Positions 16,414 through 26,265 of a stretch of 64,000 nucleotides of DNA are shown in pieces. The stretch is from Photobacterium arenosum. GTDB taxonomy: Bacteria > Pseudomonadota > Gammaproteobacteria > Enterobacterales > Vibrionaceae. Each line of letters starts with the position of its first letter. Position 1 is the first letter of the stretch. Under the pieces are notes generated by a model that was not told the origin of the DNA, did no database searches, and was given only the letters and a program-made list of their open reading frames with translations. The DNA lies in the NCBI RefSeq assembly GCF_014841115.1, contig NZ_JACYTP010000002.1, positions 496,001 to 560,000 of the forward strand, in the 5' to 3' direction. Both the position numbers and the translations under genes were made by a program.

Positions 16414-18072
16414 TCACATTTGCCAGACAACATGGTTCACTCTGGCATCCAGTCCCAGTTGCTGAAACAGCCGCAGCCAGCGCTTCTGATTGGCCTGCAG
16501 GGTATCACCCGGCCCTTTCACTTCGACCCACTGAATATGCCCGCTTTTGAACATTACCAGGTCAGGCTGGCCGCTGCGATTATGGCGTGGATCGAATAAC
16601 AGGCGCGACAGCATGGCATACAGTTGCTCGCCGTTTAAGCAAGATACCGTCTCCTCAACCAGCGCTGGCGTTAGAATAGCCCAGTTCACCCAGTCGTTAG
16701 TGATTCCTTGTTTTTGCTGATAAACAGCCAGCCAGTGGTTCCAGCTTTCTGTGCGGATAGCATTGAGGCGGGCTGTGAGCATGTCACGCCGGCGCTCTGA
16801 AAATTCACTGTGGTACATATCGCGGGGCGCCCGCTGGAAGGGGTTAAGAAAGGCCCCGGAAACAGAGGCAAAAATAATGTCCCAGAATGCCAGGCCAAAT
16901 AACCCGCATATCAGGGCATTTTCGGTGTAGTGAACACGCCATCCTGCTTGCCGGTAATGGTTAGCAACGGCTAACTCGACACGTTCTCCACTGGCAGGCA
17001 GTGTGAGTGTCTCCAGCGTAAAAGTGTCTTTGATCGCCTGTGCTACCGGCAGGTTTAGCATACGGCTGAGTTTATGCGCCAGGCGTTGTCCGACTTCGGC
17101 TTCTTCTTCATTAAAGGGCGCTGACAACATCTGCCGGCAGATGGCCAAAGCGGTTGAGTGGCGCTGCAGTTTTTCCAGTATCCGCACCCGGCGTTCGCGG
17201 CTGGGCGGTAGCGCACTGTGATTAAACAGAAACAACGCCAGATCATATTCGCCCAGGCGCTCAAGATCCCGGGCAACCCGGTTGAACAATCGTTGCCGTC
17301 GCCGTTCCAGCGGCGGCCATGTGCAGGGGCCGGGCAGGCGACCGGCAAATTGCCTCGTTGCCTGGGCCCTTTTGCTGAGTGAAAGCTGTTCGTATTCGGC
17401 CGCTAAGGCTTCAAGGGACAGCCATTCCAGTATGTGCTGTCGCTGCTGAAACAGGCGGGTTGTCGGGTCGACCTGATAATTTTCAAAGATATGCAGGCCT
17501 AAATCAGTCAGCACAAACTGGCTTAAATCCTGATACTGGTTGCCGAAAAACAACAGTAAGAAGATTGTCAGGTGCGCCTGATGTTCAACATGTATGATGG
17601 GTTCGTTGAATGCCGATATGGCCGGTGACGTGGCGAGTATGGCTGCGGTGAGATCCGCTTTTCTGGCCTGCTTTAACGCTTGGTCATTTGTGCGCGCATC
17701 AGGGGAGTGTTTCTCTCTATAGATCTTAAGCAGTTCTGGTTTGGTGAATAAATCCAAGATCTCATCCACCGGCCAGTTTGCTTCATTGCAGGTAAGAAAT
17801 TTGTTGCTCAGAAGCTCCTCAATGGCGTTTTCTGTATGCCGGATTTCAGGGTAGCTGAGTTTGCTGACGCGGAAGTATCTGCCCTTGCGGGACAACATTC
17901 GGATGTACAACTGTTTGGCATCGGGCGTAAGCCGGGAGTAAGTATTCAGCCACCAGTGCTCGCTATGGCTCAATAGATCATGATATTGCTGCCGGACACT
18001 GCGCAGCAGGAAATCAAAGTTGTGGCGGTAATAATCCGGCGCCAGCACTGTTGGTGTATTTTGAGTCATCAT
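16414..18072 (-). CDS. FAN1-type VRR-NUC structure-specific nuclease
   Basis: A 552-residue protein of the length typical of bacterial FAN1. The C-terminal VRR-NUC domain has the PD-(D/E)xK site: D504, E517 and K519 in QPDLVMF and WVEVKGPGD. Upstream the TENALICGLFGLAFWDIIF segment supplies the further acidic residue and is highly characteristic. FAN1 cleaves 5' flaps and resolves interstrand crosslinks. The N-terminal half is helical and arginine-rich (PLERRRQRLFNRVARDL). It begins with ATGATG and is a single-gene leftward unit. Confidence 0.85.
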   Translation of the reverse strand: MMTQNTPTVLAPDYYRHNFDFLLRSVRQQYHDLLSHSEHWWLNTYSRLTPDAKQLYIRMLSRKGRYFRVSKLSYPEIRHTENAIEELLSNKFLTCNEANWPVDEILDLFTKPELLKIYREKHSPDARTNDQALKQARKADLTAAILATSPAISAFNEPIIHVEHQAHLTIFLLLFFGNQYQDLSQFVLTDLGLHIFENYQVDPTTRLFQQRQHILEWLSLEALAAEYEQLSLSKRAQATRQFAGRLPGPCTWPPLERRRQRLFNRVARDLERLGEYDLALFLFNHSALPPSRERRVRILEKLQRHSTALAICRQMLSAPFNEEEAEVGQRLAHKLSRMLNLPVAQAIKDTFTLETLTLPASGERVELAVANHYRQAGWRVHYTENALICGLFGLAFWDIIFASVSGAFLNPFQRAPRDMYHSEFSERRRDMLTARLNAIRTESWNHWLAVYQQKQGITNDWVNWAILTPALVEETVSCLNGEQLYAMLSRLLFDPRHNRSGQPDLVMFKSGHIQWVEVKGPGDTLQANQKRWLRLFQQLGLDARVNHVVWQM

Positions 18073-18255
18073 TGTCTTAACGGCTTATTGGATGCGCTGT
18101 ATTGTGGGAATTTCTCACGTTGCGGTAAAGCTCTGATACCAGAAACAATAAAATGAAATTAACATAACATGATCATTTATGGCATTTTAATGGTCGCATA
18201 TACTCCGTATTGATAAACTTGCCACAGGTAATAGTTTAAAAATGAAAGGTTTTCA

Positions 18256-19770
18256 GTGATCAGACAGCGTGCCCTTTATCCGTCTGCTTTTATCATGCTC
18301 GCTTTTACCGTGTTCGCTTCTCTGTTTGCTGTTCTTTCGTGGAATGTGCATGCCGAAGAAGTGAACAACCAGCGCGTTGTTTCCGTTGAACCGCATGACG
18401 AACAGCCTGCCAGTCTTGTTGGGGCAGCCTGTGTTATCCGGCATGGTAAGCAGATGGTCATGGTGTCTGAGGTCATTACTCAGAAGTTATCCATTCCGGG
18501 CGGCTATATTGACAGTCAGGATACTGCCAGTGAGGCGGCCAGAAGAGAGGCGCTGGAAGAAACCGGATTAGATGTCGACGTGATAAAGCTTTTGCAGTTC
18601 AGGGGCAGAGCGGCGATATTTGCTTGCGTAACGACACAACCGATTCTGGTTGCTGAGCAAGAGGAAAGCGATCAGCGCCAGCAGATTGCAGCCTGGCAAG
18701 CGGTGGACTTCAGCCGGGAAGTGAAAGCTGTATACCTGATGTCACCGCTGTCTTTAGCATCCGCTGAATATCGCTACCCCGAAGATACTGCCTACTTATA
18801 TCAGTGGATGATGGAAACGCCAGAGAGCGAGGTGGTTTTTTATACCGATATCAGTGACCGGGCAAGCGCATTTCATCAGGCTGAACTGATTGTGATCAAG
18901 GCCTTTAAGGACTGGGGTAACGCCCTGCCGGATGTCGCAAAATCTGTGCTGGACAGCCTGATGTGGCTGCTGAATCTTTCCGGCGAATACTGGTTTGTGT
19001 TCTTGCTAATTGCTGTTATTGCTTCCTTATTCGGACCTACTGCAATGTTGCAGTTGCTTGCCGCCACCGTGATTACCATCCTGGTCTCAACCTGCCTGAA
19101 ACAAGTTTTCAATCTGCCGCGTCCGTTTTATCTGGTGCCGGCACTGCAAAACGGCAATGCCTACGGGTTCAGTTTTCCGAGCGGGCATACCCTGTTAGCC
19201 ACTGTTATCTGGGGAATGTTCTGGATGAAACTGTGCGCAGGAAAATCACGGTTCCGCGCCGGGGCGGGCTTGTTGGTGGTTAGCGCTCTGATCCTGGGTC
19301 AGGCGCTGGCCCGTGTTTGGTTTGGCGTGCACTTTATTTCCGATACGGTAGCGGCAATAGTCATCGGTATTCTGCTGCTGATCCTGTTCTCCCGGCTGAT
19401 CACCCCGACCGCCATACGGGGAAAGTCGGTGTGGCTGGGGATTACTGTCCTCACCGGTGTGGCGGCCGGCTTAACCTTGCAGCCGGCGCACACCTATCTG
19501 TTTGCCATCTCACTGGGGGTGTTTCTCAGTCTGGATGTGTTACCTAAAAGAAGCCTGACACTGTCTGTGCACCGGCATATTGCGGTGGCTTTGGTGCTGT
19601 TGGCAGGGTCTGGCGCGTTCGCTTACTTCTCTGCTGTGATGGTCAATGCCTGTACTGTCAGCCTTATTATTCTGGGGCTGCGTGCAGCCGGCGCATTTTT
19701 GCTGGCGGTCTGGCTGGTGGCGGGTTCGTCATTGATGCTGAAGTTATTGGCTGAGCCGGAAACGGCTTAA
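18256..19770 (+). CDS. exported Nudix hydrolase fused to PAP2 phosphatase
   Basis: A 504-residue fusion. A hydrophobic signal (about residues 9-29) ends in NVHAEE, so the following Nudix domain (about 50-200) should be outside the cytoplasm. Its Nudix box is complete except that the first glutamate is aspartate: GYIDSQD then REALEETGL. The second half is a polytopic PAP2 domain with K-x6-RP (KQVFNLPRP), PSGH and R-x5-H (RVWFGVHF) motifs, as in undecaprenyl-pyrophosphate and lipid phosphatases, followed by extra helices. The start is GTG at 18256 with GAAAGG six bases upstream. A periplasmic pyrophosphate-cleaving role on a lipid or nucleotide-sugar is inference. Confidence 0.82.
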   Translation: MIRQRALYPSAFIMLAFTVFASLFAVLSWNVHAEEVNNQRVVSVEPHDEQPASLVGAACVIRHGKQMVMVSEVITQKLSIPGGYIDSQDTASEAARREALEETGLDVDVIKLLQFRGRAAIFACVTTQPILVAEQEESDQRQQIAAWQAVDFSREVKAVYLMSPLSLASAEYRYPEDTAYLYQWMMETPESEVVFYTDISDRASAFHQAELIVIKAFKDWGNALPDVAKSVLDSLMWLLNLSGEYWFVFLLIAVIASLFGPTAMLQLLAATVITILVSTCLKQVFNLPRPFYLVPALQNGNAYGFSFPSGHTLLATVIWGMFWMKLCAGKSRFRAGAGLLVVSALILGQALARVWFGVHFISDTVAAIVIGILLLILFSRLITPTAIRGKSVWLGITVLTGVAAGLTLQPAHTYLFAISLGVFLSLDVLPKRSLTLSVHRHIAVALVLLAGSGAFAYFSAVMVNACTVSLIILGLRAAGAFLLAVWLVAGSSLMLKLLAEPETA

Positions 19771-19957
19771 AGACGCTGCCCCGGCAAGCTTACGGATAAA
19801 GCAAACAGAAACCTGTCAGTAAGCTGTGTCTGGCACTTTGTTTCATGACTTGAGTGCGGTAAAGTGAGCGCAAACGATTATATCAAACAGGCATAATTGT
19901 CTGGATTAATATGGAGCCAGTGAAAGCAGGATAGCCTAAAACTGGACAAGGAGAGCA

Positions 19958-22900
19958 ATGTTACCCGCACTGACGTTTGAGAACAGTATCGATGACATCG
20001 TACTGTCGTATCTGGATGCGCTGGAAAACGCAGGATTTTCTGGCGATGTTGAACGCACCTATGCCAGCCGTCTGGCTGTCGCAACCGATAATAGTATTTA
20101 TCAGCAATTACCTCAGGCTGTCGTCTTTCCTAAATCTGTGGATGATTTGGTGCTGGTCGGAAAAGTGGGCCAGCAGCCCGCTTTTCAGCAGGTCAGTTTT
20201 TCTCCACGCGGAGGCGGCACCGGGACTAACGGTCAGTCGCTGACACCGGGTATCGTCGTCGACCTTTCACGCCACATGAACCAGATTCTTGAGATCAATC
20301 CGCAGGAAGGCTGGGTCAGAGTGCAGACCGGGGTGATCAAAGACCAGCTCAATGACGCGCTTCGCCCTCATGGTTTCTTTTTTTCCCCCGATTTATCCAC
20401 CAGTAACCGGGCGACCATTGGTGGCATGGTCAATACGGATGCGTCCGGTCAGGGATCGCTGCAATACGGTAAAACCTCAGATCACGTTCTGGCACTGAAA
20501 GCGGTACTGGTTGATGGCTCAGTGCTGGATACCGAGCCTTTGACGCAAGACGGGCTGGCCCGGATCGCACAGCAGAAAGGTCAGGTTGCTGAAGCCATTG
20601 GTGTGGCGGCGAGAGTGTGCCGTGAAAAACGTCAGCAAATTCTGGATAAATTCCCGCCGCTGAACCGTTTTCTGACCGGTTACGATCTGAAAAATGTGTT
20701 CAACGACGCACTGACTCATTTTGACCCGGCGCGCCTGCTGTGTGGTGCTGAGGGTTCTCTGGCCTTTATTGCCGAAGCTAAACTCAATATCACCCCTATC
20801 CCTAAAGCCCGGGCACTGGTGAATATTAAGTACGACAGCTTTGATGCGGCGCTGCGTAATGCGCCTGTGATGGTGGAAGCCCAGGCTCTGTCCGTCGAAA
20901 CTGTGGATTCAAAAGTCCTTAATCTCGCCCGCCAGGATATTGTCTGGCACACCGTCAGCGATTTGATCACCGATGTGCCGGGTAAGGACATGCAGGGCAT
21001 CAATATTGTTGAATTTGCCGGTAATGATGTTGATTTGGTCAAGCGCCAGGTACAGCAACTGGGTGAGCGCCTGAACAGTTTAATTGGTCAGCAGGGGATT
21101 ATTGGTTTTCAGGTGTGTGACGACCTGGACAGCATCAACAAGATCTACAATATGCGCAAAAAAGCCGTGGGTCTGTTAGGGGCTGCCAAAGGCTGGCAGA
21201 AACCGATTCCCTTTGCCGAAGATACCTGTGTCCCACCGGAAAATCTGGCTGACTTCATTGTTGAGTTCCGCCAGTTACTGGATGAGAAACAGCTGCATTA
21301 CGGCATGTTCGGTCATGTCGATGCCGGTGTACTGCATGTGCGTCCGGCGCTGGACATGTGCGATCCGGCGCAAGAAAAAATGATGAAGGAAATCTCCGAT
21401 CAGGTGGTGGCGCTGGTCGCCAAATACGGCGGTCTGATGTGGGGTGAGCACGGTAAAGGCTACCGTTCGGAATACGGACCTGAGTTTTTCGGTGAAGAGC
21501 TGTTTACCGAACTGCGCCGTATAAAAGCAGCTTTTGATCCACACAACAGGCTGAACCCGGGCAAGATCTGCACCCCACTAGACAGCGATGCTGAACTGGT
21601 GAAAGTGGATGGCTTAAAGCGTGGTTATTTTGACCGCCAGATCCCGGTGAAAGTCAGAGACAGCTTCAAGCAGGCGATGGAATGTAACGGCAACGGCTTG
21701 TGTTTTAACTACGACACCAGCTCACCCATGTGCCCGTCGATGAAAGTCAGTGCCGATCGCCGTCACTCGCCGAAAGGGCGGGCCGGACTGGTTCGTGAAT
21801 GGCTGCGTTTGCTGGCCGATCAGGGTGTGGACCCGGTCAGGCTGGAACAGGATCTGATGGAAAAGTCGCCGACGGTGAAGCAAATCATCGATCGCTTCCG
21901 CAATACCTTCGGATCTCAGCGTAAAGCGTACGATTATTCGCACGAAGTGATGGAAGCCATGAACGGCTGTCTGGCGTGTAAAGCCTGTGCCAGTCAGTGC
22001 CCGATCAAGGTGGATGTGCCGAGTTTCCGCTCGCGTTTCATTAACATGTACTACAGCCGTTACCAGCGTCCTGCCAAAGACTATCTGGTTGGCTATGTAG
22101 AAAGTTATCTACCGGTTATGGCCAAAGCCCCGTCACTGGTCAATGCCGTAATGCGGCCCGGCTGGTCAAAATCTTTGACGGCGAAAGTGCTCGGCTATGT
22201 GGATATGCCTGAACTGTCGGTGCCGACGCTGATGCAGGGACTGGCGGGCAGCCATGCAACCCGGTTTGATCTGCAGTGGCTGCAGGCTTTGTCTCAAGAA
22301 GAGCGGCAGCAGTATGTGCTGATTGTGCAGGACCCGTTCACCAGCTACTACGATGCGGAAGTGGTGCGCGACTTTGTCCATCTGATTGAAAAGCTCGGTA
22401 AGAAACCTATGCTGGTGCCGTTTAAGCCCAATGGCAAGGCGCAGCATGTCAAAGGTTTCCTGCGTCAGTTTGCCAAAACAGCGAAAAACACCGCCGACTT
22501 CCTCAATCAGCTTGATGAGCTGGGTATGCCTATGGTTGGTGTCGACCCGGCTTTGGTGCTCTGTTATCGCGATGAATACAATGAAATGCTGGGTGATAAG
22601 CGCGGTGATTTCAAAGTAATGACAGCCCATGAATGGCTGACGCCATTGCTGAGTGAAATAACCTCGTTGGCGCCCCGTACTGACAGTGAGTGGTATTTAT
22701 TCGCCCACTGTACCGAGAAAACCAAGATGCCAAACGCTGAGAAAGAGTGGGCGGCCATTTTCCGTCACTTCGGTGCCAGCATGAAAGCTGTATCTGTCGG
22801 CTGTTGCGGCATGGCGGGCACTTTTGGTCACGAGAAAGATAAGCTGGAGACGTCCAAAGGGGTGTTTAATCTCAGCTGGCAGCCGAATCTGGCACAGTTG

Positions 22901-23017
22901 GATGGCGACCGTTGCATGGCAACCGGTTATTCGTGCCGAACTCAGGTAAAGCGTTTTGAGCATATTAAGATGAAGCACCCGGTTCAGGTGTTATTACGTT
23001 TGGTGAGTACAGCCTGA
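19958..23017 (+). CDS. ydiJ: FAD/Fe-S D-2-hydroxyglutarate dehydrogenase YdiJ
   Basis: A 1019-residue protein, matching E. coli YdiJ (1018). The N-terminal PCMH-type FAD domain has the PRGGGTGTNGQSL motif; a FAD-oxidase C domain holds the HVDAGVLHVRP histidines; the C-terminal half carries two iron-sulfur blocks (CNGNGLCFNY followed by SPMCPS, and CLACKACASQCPIK) and the GCCGMAGTFGHE CCG motif. It oxidises D-2-hydroxyglutarate to 2-oxoglutarate at the membrane. AAGGAGAG precedes the ATG. It is a single-gene unit with a strong terminator. Confidence 0.92.
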   Translation: MLPALTFENSIDDIVLSYLDALENAGFSGDVERTYASRLAVATDNSIYQQLPQAVVFPKSVDDLVLVGKVGQQPAFQQVSFSPRGGGTGTNGQSLTPGIVVDLSRHMNQILEINPQEGWVRVQTGVIKDQLNDALRPHGFFFSPDLSTSNRATIGGMVNTDASGQGSLQYGKTSDHVLALKAVLVDGSVLDTEPLTQDGLARIAQQKGQVAEAIGVAARVCREKRQQILDKFPPLNRFLTGYDLKNVFNDALTHFDPARLLCGAEGSLAFIAEAKLNITPIPKARALVNIKYDSFDAALRNAPVMVEAQALSVETVDSKVLNLARQDIVWHTVSDLITDVPGKDMQGINIVEFAGNDVDLVKRQVQQLGERLNSLIGQQGIIGFQVCDDLDSINKIYNMRKKAVGLLGAAKGWQKPIPFAEDTCVPPENLADFIVEFRQLLDEKQLHYGMFGHVDAGVLHVRPALDMCDPAQEKMMKEISDQVVALVAKYGGLMWGEHGKGYRSEYGPEFFGEELFTELRRIKAAFDPHNRLNPGKICTPLDSDAELVKVDGLKRGYFDRQIPVKVRDSFKQAMECNGNGLCFNYDTSSPMCPSMKVSADRRHSPKGRAGLVREWLRLLADQGVDPVRLEQDLMEKSPTVKQIIDRFRNTFGSQRKAYDYSHEVMEAMNGCLACKACASQCPIKVDVPSFRSRFINMYYSRYQRPAKDYLVGYVESYLPVMAKAPSLVNAVMRPGWSKSLTAKVLGYVDMPELSVPTLMQGLAGSHATRFDLQWLQALSQEERQQYVLIVQDPFTSYYDAEVVRDFVHLIEKLGKKPMLVPFKPNGKAQHVKGFLRQFAKTAKNTADFLNQLDELGMPMVGVDPALVLCYRDEYNEMLGDKRGDFKVMTAHEWLTPLLSEITSLAPRTDSEWYLFAHCTEKTKMPNAEKEWAAIFRHFGASMKAVSVGCCGMAGTFGHEKDKLETSKGVFNLSWQPNLAQLDGDRCMATGYSCRTQVKRFEHIKMKHPVQVLLRLVSTA

Positions 23018-23045
23018 TAGCAGGCTGTCTGTAACAAACACGGTT

Positions 23046-23076
23046 ACGGCGGAGTGCTCAGGCCTCCGCCGTTTTT
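23046..23076 (+). terminator. ydiJ terminator
   Basis: ACGGCGGAG (23046-23054) pairs with CTCCGCCGT (23064-23072), followed by a run of T. It also abuts the stop of the convergent phosphoesterase gene. Confidence 0.85.
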
Positions 23077-23924
23077 CAGGCCACTTTTTCTTTCTGCTTC
23101 TCTTTTTGTTTCTCTGTGTCTTTGTCAAACAGGCTGGTGATCTGAGGGTTGACCTTAAACCGTTCTGTGCTGTCGAGGCATTTTGCCTGTTCCGTCCACT
23201 GAATCAGTTCGATCACGCCGTCATGGTGCTCGGCCAGAAACGTGCAGTTTTCAATCCAATCCCCGTCATTCAGGTATACGATGCCATCCTGCTCGGTAAT
23301 TTCCGGATGATGTATGTGGCCGCAGACAATGGCATCGACGTCTTTGTGTTTGGCCATAGTGACAGCGGCATGGCGAAATCTGGCAATCGCCAGGTTGGCC
23401 TTTTCGACTTTGCTTTTCAGGTAACTGGCCAGAGACCAGTATGGTTGCCGGGTTAAGCGGCGGTAGCTGTTTAACCAGCGATTTAAGAATAGAAGGAAAT
23501 CGTAACCGGCATCGCCCAGTAAGGAGGTCAGTTTGCTGTGGCAAACCATGCTGTCGAATTCATCGCCATGAAGAGCCAGAATGCGGTTGCCGTTTGCGCT
23601 GGTGTGGATGTAGCGGTGTGCCAGTTCAACATTGCCAAGATTAAACTGAATAAACTTGCGGACGGCTTCGTCGTGGTTGCCCGGAATATAGATGATCCGG
23701 CATCCCTGATCCGCTCGCTCCAGTAACAGGCGGACAGCTTTGGTGTGGCTTTCCGGCCAGTGAAACCGCGATTTCAGCGACCAGAGGTCAACGATGTCAC
23801 CAACCAGTATCAGGGTGTCGGCCTGATAGCGGGATAAAAAATCCAACAGATAGTCGACTTTACAATCCCTGTTCCCTAAGTGTATGTCTGATAACCAGAG
23901 TGTACGGTAGGTGTGGTTTCCCAT
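23076..23924 (-). CDS. LpxH-like UDP-2,3-diacylglucosamine diphosphatase family protein
   Basis: A 282-residue calcineurin-type metallophosphoesterase. The full set of metal motifs is present: SDIHLG, GDIVDLW, GNHDE, LHGDEFD and CGHIHHP. The DxH...GDxxD pattern with HGDEFD resembles LpxH, which makes lipid X in lipid A synthesis, but E. coli LpxH has 240 residues; this longer form may have another substrate. The last 15 residues repeat EKQK, a highly charged tail. It is convergent with ydiJ. Confidence 0.75.
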   Translation of the reverse strand: MGNHTYRTLWLSDIHLGNRDCKVDYLLDFLSRYQADTLILVGDIVDLWSLKSRFHWPESHTKAVRLLLERADQGCRIIYIPGNHDEAVRKFIQFNLGNVELAHRYIHTSANGNRILALHGDEFDSMVCHSKLTSLLGDAGYDFLLFLNRWLNSYRRLTRQPYWSLASYLKSKVEKANLAIARFRHAAVTMAKHKDVDAIVCGHIHHPEITEQDGIVYLNDGDWIENCTFLAEHHDGVIELIQWTEQAKCLDSTERFKVNPQITSLFDKDTEKQKEKQKEKVA

Positions 23925-24149
23925 AGTCGATTCAACCCTTATATCAAGGTATCAGTGTCAGAAATAAGACTAATTTTTTTATATGACATTCGGGTGTCGT
24001 ATCAGTGACTCCTTCATTGCAATGGAACGGTTGTAAAGTGTTACTACCAGTGGCTATTTGTCAATTAGGTTGCGACAGGCATCCGGCGATTAAGATATAA
24101 TCATCAACTTTCAGATTTTGACCGATGTTTTATTCAATAGATATTTTAG

Positions 24150-26006
24150 ATGAATTTTAAGCCTAAGTATTTGATTAAAATGGTTCTTCCATTGCTTGTT
24201 CTACTGGTGTCAGCACTGGTGTATTTAGGCTATTCAGATTATCGTTCTATTCGGGAAAGTGCATACTCACAGGCGCGGGCTAATTTGAACGTGGCGAAAG
24301 GGTATTTAGACCTGAATTACATTGCGGCAACGAATCAGTTATTTTTATTATCTGAGATCCTGAAAGGATCAGGTAATATCCCGGCATTTCTTGATGCGGC
24401 TAACTATGTGGTTAACAACCAGAATAAATTTCTGGAAGTCGGATTACTGGTAGATTCAGACTATTACGGGACAGACGGATTTCGTTTGTCGGGGATTGAT
24501 GAGCGGGTAAAGCGCCGGCCCTGGTATTCTGAAAGCCAGAAAATCGGTGATCTTTTTCTGTCTGACTTTTATCACAGTAACAGCACCAAAAAGTGGTGCG
24601 TTGCCTTGGTGAAAAAACTGGCGATACCCGGGAAAAAAAACGTCAGGATCATTATTGAGCTTGATGCCGGTGCGATGTCCGATGATCTTTCCGATCTGAA
24701 AACGATGACGAAGGGTTATGTTTATGCGATTGAGCCGCAGACGAGAAGAGTTGTTATTCATCCCGATAAAGCACGATTAGGTGTAGACTCTGTCAGTATA
24801 AACCCCGAATTACTGACAACAATCATGGCTGGCAATGGTAACGGTAATATCCCTTCTTACGAATATGATAATCAATATAAATTCAGTGTTTACGATGCCA
24901 ATAATAATTTTAACTGGGTATTATTATCCGGCACCAGCAACAGTGAAATTGCGTCCAATGCTTTGAAAGTGGGCGCTGTGGGCGGCACTTTTCTGGTCGT
25001 CGTATTTTTTATTTTACTGGCAGGCTACCTGCATACTCGCGTTCATCAGGTGGGTGGTCAGTTAATTGAAGCGCAGGAATTCGATGAACTGCACGAGCAA
25101 CTGTCTGCGTTATTAAACGATACTATGGGCAGTAGCCGGGTGTATCTTTTCGTAATGAATGCCAATGAAGGGGTGCTGGAAGAGGCCTATCACAACTTAC
25201 GGGTAAATGTGCCGGCAGATTTACTTTGCCGTATTGCTGGCTGTCAGCAGCTTGGCCGATTCTGCAAGCCCGAGCAGGATGATATTGTCCGCCTTATTGC
25301 GCCAAGCGAGCCCTGTATACGGCTGCCTTTAGTCAACAGCGCAAGACAGAATGATTACCAGCGCCCGGCAAGTCAGTTGATCGGTGTGCTGTATATATGC
25401 CAGCCCGGTGCGGCTTACCCATTTTTCGCCAAAATGATTGCCAACTACACGCTCAGCGCATTGAATCAGATACTATTGACTCAGCACATTCGCAGTGAAG
25501 ATCAGATGACGGGGCTGAAAAATAAGAACAGTCTTCGTCAGCATATGGATCAGAAACTGATGGACAGTGGCGCCGGCTACTTTCTGGCCATGATTGATGT
25601 AGACGACTTTAAGTCGGTCAATGATACCTACGGTCATTTGCTTGGCGACGAAGTCATTCTGAACATAGCGAGTCTGATGAAATACAGTTTTCCGGCACAA
25701 GCAGTCCTGTGTCGATACGGTGGGGAAGAGTTTGCGGTGTTAATGGAAGCACCAGACACAGAGACAGCCCTGAAGGCATTGGATGATTTCCGTGCAAAAG
25801 TAGAGGCCAGCCGTATTGATATTGATGAAGACACATCTTGCGCCATTACCGTCAGCATTGGTGTTGCTCCTTTACACAAGGGAATGGAATCGACTATCTC
25901 GTCTGCAGACAGGGCGCTGTATCAGGCGAAATCGCAGGGTAAGAACCAGGTGCTCAGCGCAGAAATGTGTTCAATCGGTACAGAAACGGAAGCGGCAACA
26001 GCCTGA
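24150..26006 (+). CDS. Cache-GGDEF diguanylate cyclase
   Basis: A 618-residue membrane sensor. A membrane segment at about 10-28, a double-Cache periplasmic domain (RRPWYSESQ near 130, HPDKARLGVDS near 205), a second membrane segment near 277-298, a 140-residue cytoplasmic linker, and a C-terminal GGDEF domain with the active GGEEF motif at 524-528. The autoinhibitory RxxD site is absent (the position reads PAQA). It should make cyclic di-GMP in response to an outside ligand. No strong ribosome site is seen before the ATG, in an AT-rich leader. A small membrane protein follows 104 bases later. Confidence 0.85.
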   Translation: MNFKPKYLIKMVLPLLVLLVSALVYLGYSDYRSIRESAYSQARANLNVAKGYLDLNYIAATNQLFLLSEILKGSGNIPAFLDAANYVVNNQNKFLEVGLLVDSDYYGTDGFRLSGIDERVKRRPWYSESQKIGDLFLSDFYHSNSTKKWCVALVKKLAIPGKKNVRIIIELDAGAMSDDLSDLKTMTKGYVYAIEPQTRRVVIHPDKARLGVDSVSINPELLTTIMAGNGNGNIPSYEYDNQYKFSVYDANNNFNWVLLSGTSNSEIASNALKVGAVGGTFLVVVFFILLAGYLHTRVHQVGGQLIEAQEFDELHEQLSALLNDTMGSSRVYLFVMNANEGVLEEAYHNLRVNVPADLLCRIAGCQQLGRFCKPEQDDIVRLIAPSEPCIRLPLVNSARQNDYQRPASQLIGVLYICQPGAAYPFFAKMIANYTLSALNQILLTQHIRSEDQMTGLKNKNSLRQHMDQKLMDSGAGYFLAMIDVDDFKSVNDTYGHLLGDEVILNIASLMKYSFPAQAVLCRYGGEEFAVLMEAPDTETALKALDDFRAKVEASRIDIDEDTSCAITVSIGVAPLHKGMESTISSADRALYQAKSQGKNQVLSAEMCSIGTETEAATA

Positions 26007-26109
26007 TTCTGTAATTGGTGCTAAGTTGAAGAGTTGGCAGTGAATTTCACAGACGGACATATCCTTGATATAACAATCAGGCGATTAACAGACATCAACA
26101 GGGGGAGGC

Positions 26110-26265
26110 ATGCTTAAACTTGGAGTGATAATTCTGCTGATTACAGCGGCGGTAGCCATGGCTCGATTTTTGGACGAGCGAAATCAGAAAAAACTGTATA
26201 TTGGTATGCTGATCTGTGCCGTCATTGCTATTGCGGTTTTTATGGCAACGGAACTTGCCAGGTAA
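26110..26265 (+). CDS. 51-residue membrane protein
   Basis: A short frame with a near-perfect ribosome site (GGGGGAGG at 26101-26108). The product has two hydrophobic helices (about residues 3-18 and 30-47) joined by a charged turn, RFLDERNQKK. It is not homologous to anything I recognise. It lies between the cyclase gene and the ectoine operon, in the same direction as both. Two-helix miniproteins often modulate a membrane partner; the partner here is unknown. Confidence 0.65.
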   Translation: MLKLGVIILLITAAVAMARFLDERNQKKLYIGMLICAVIAIAVFMATELAR

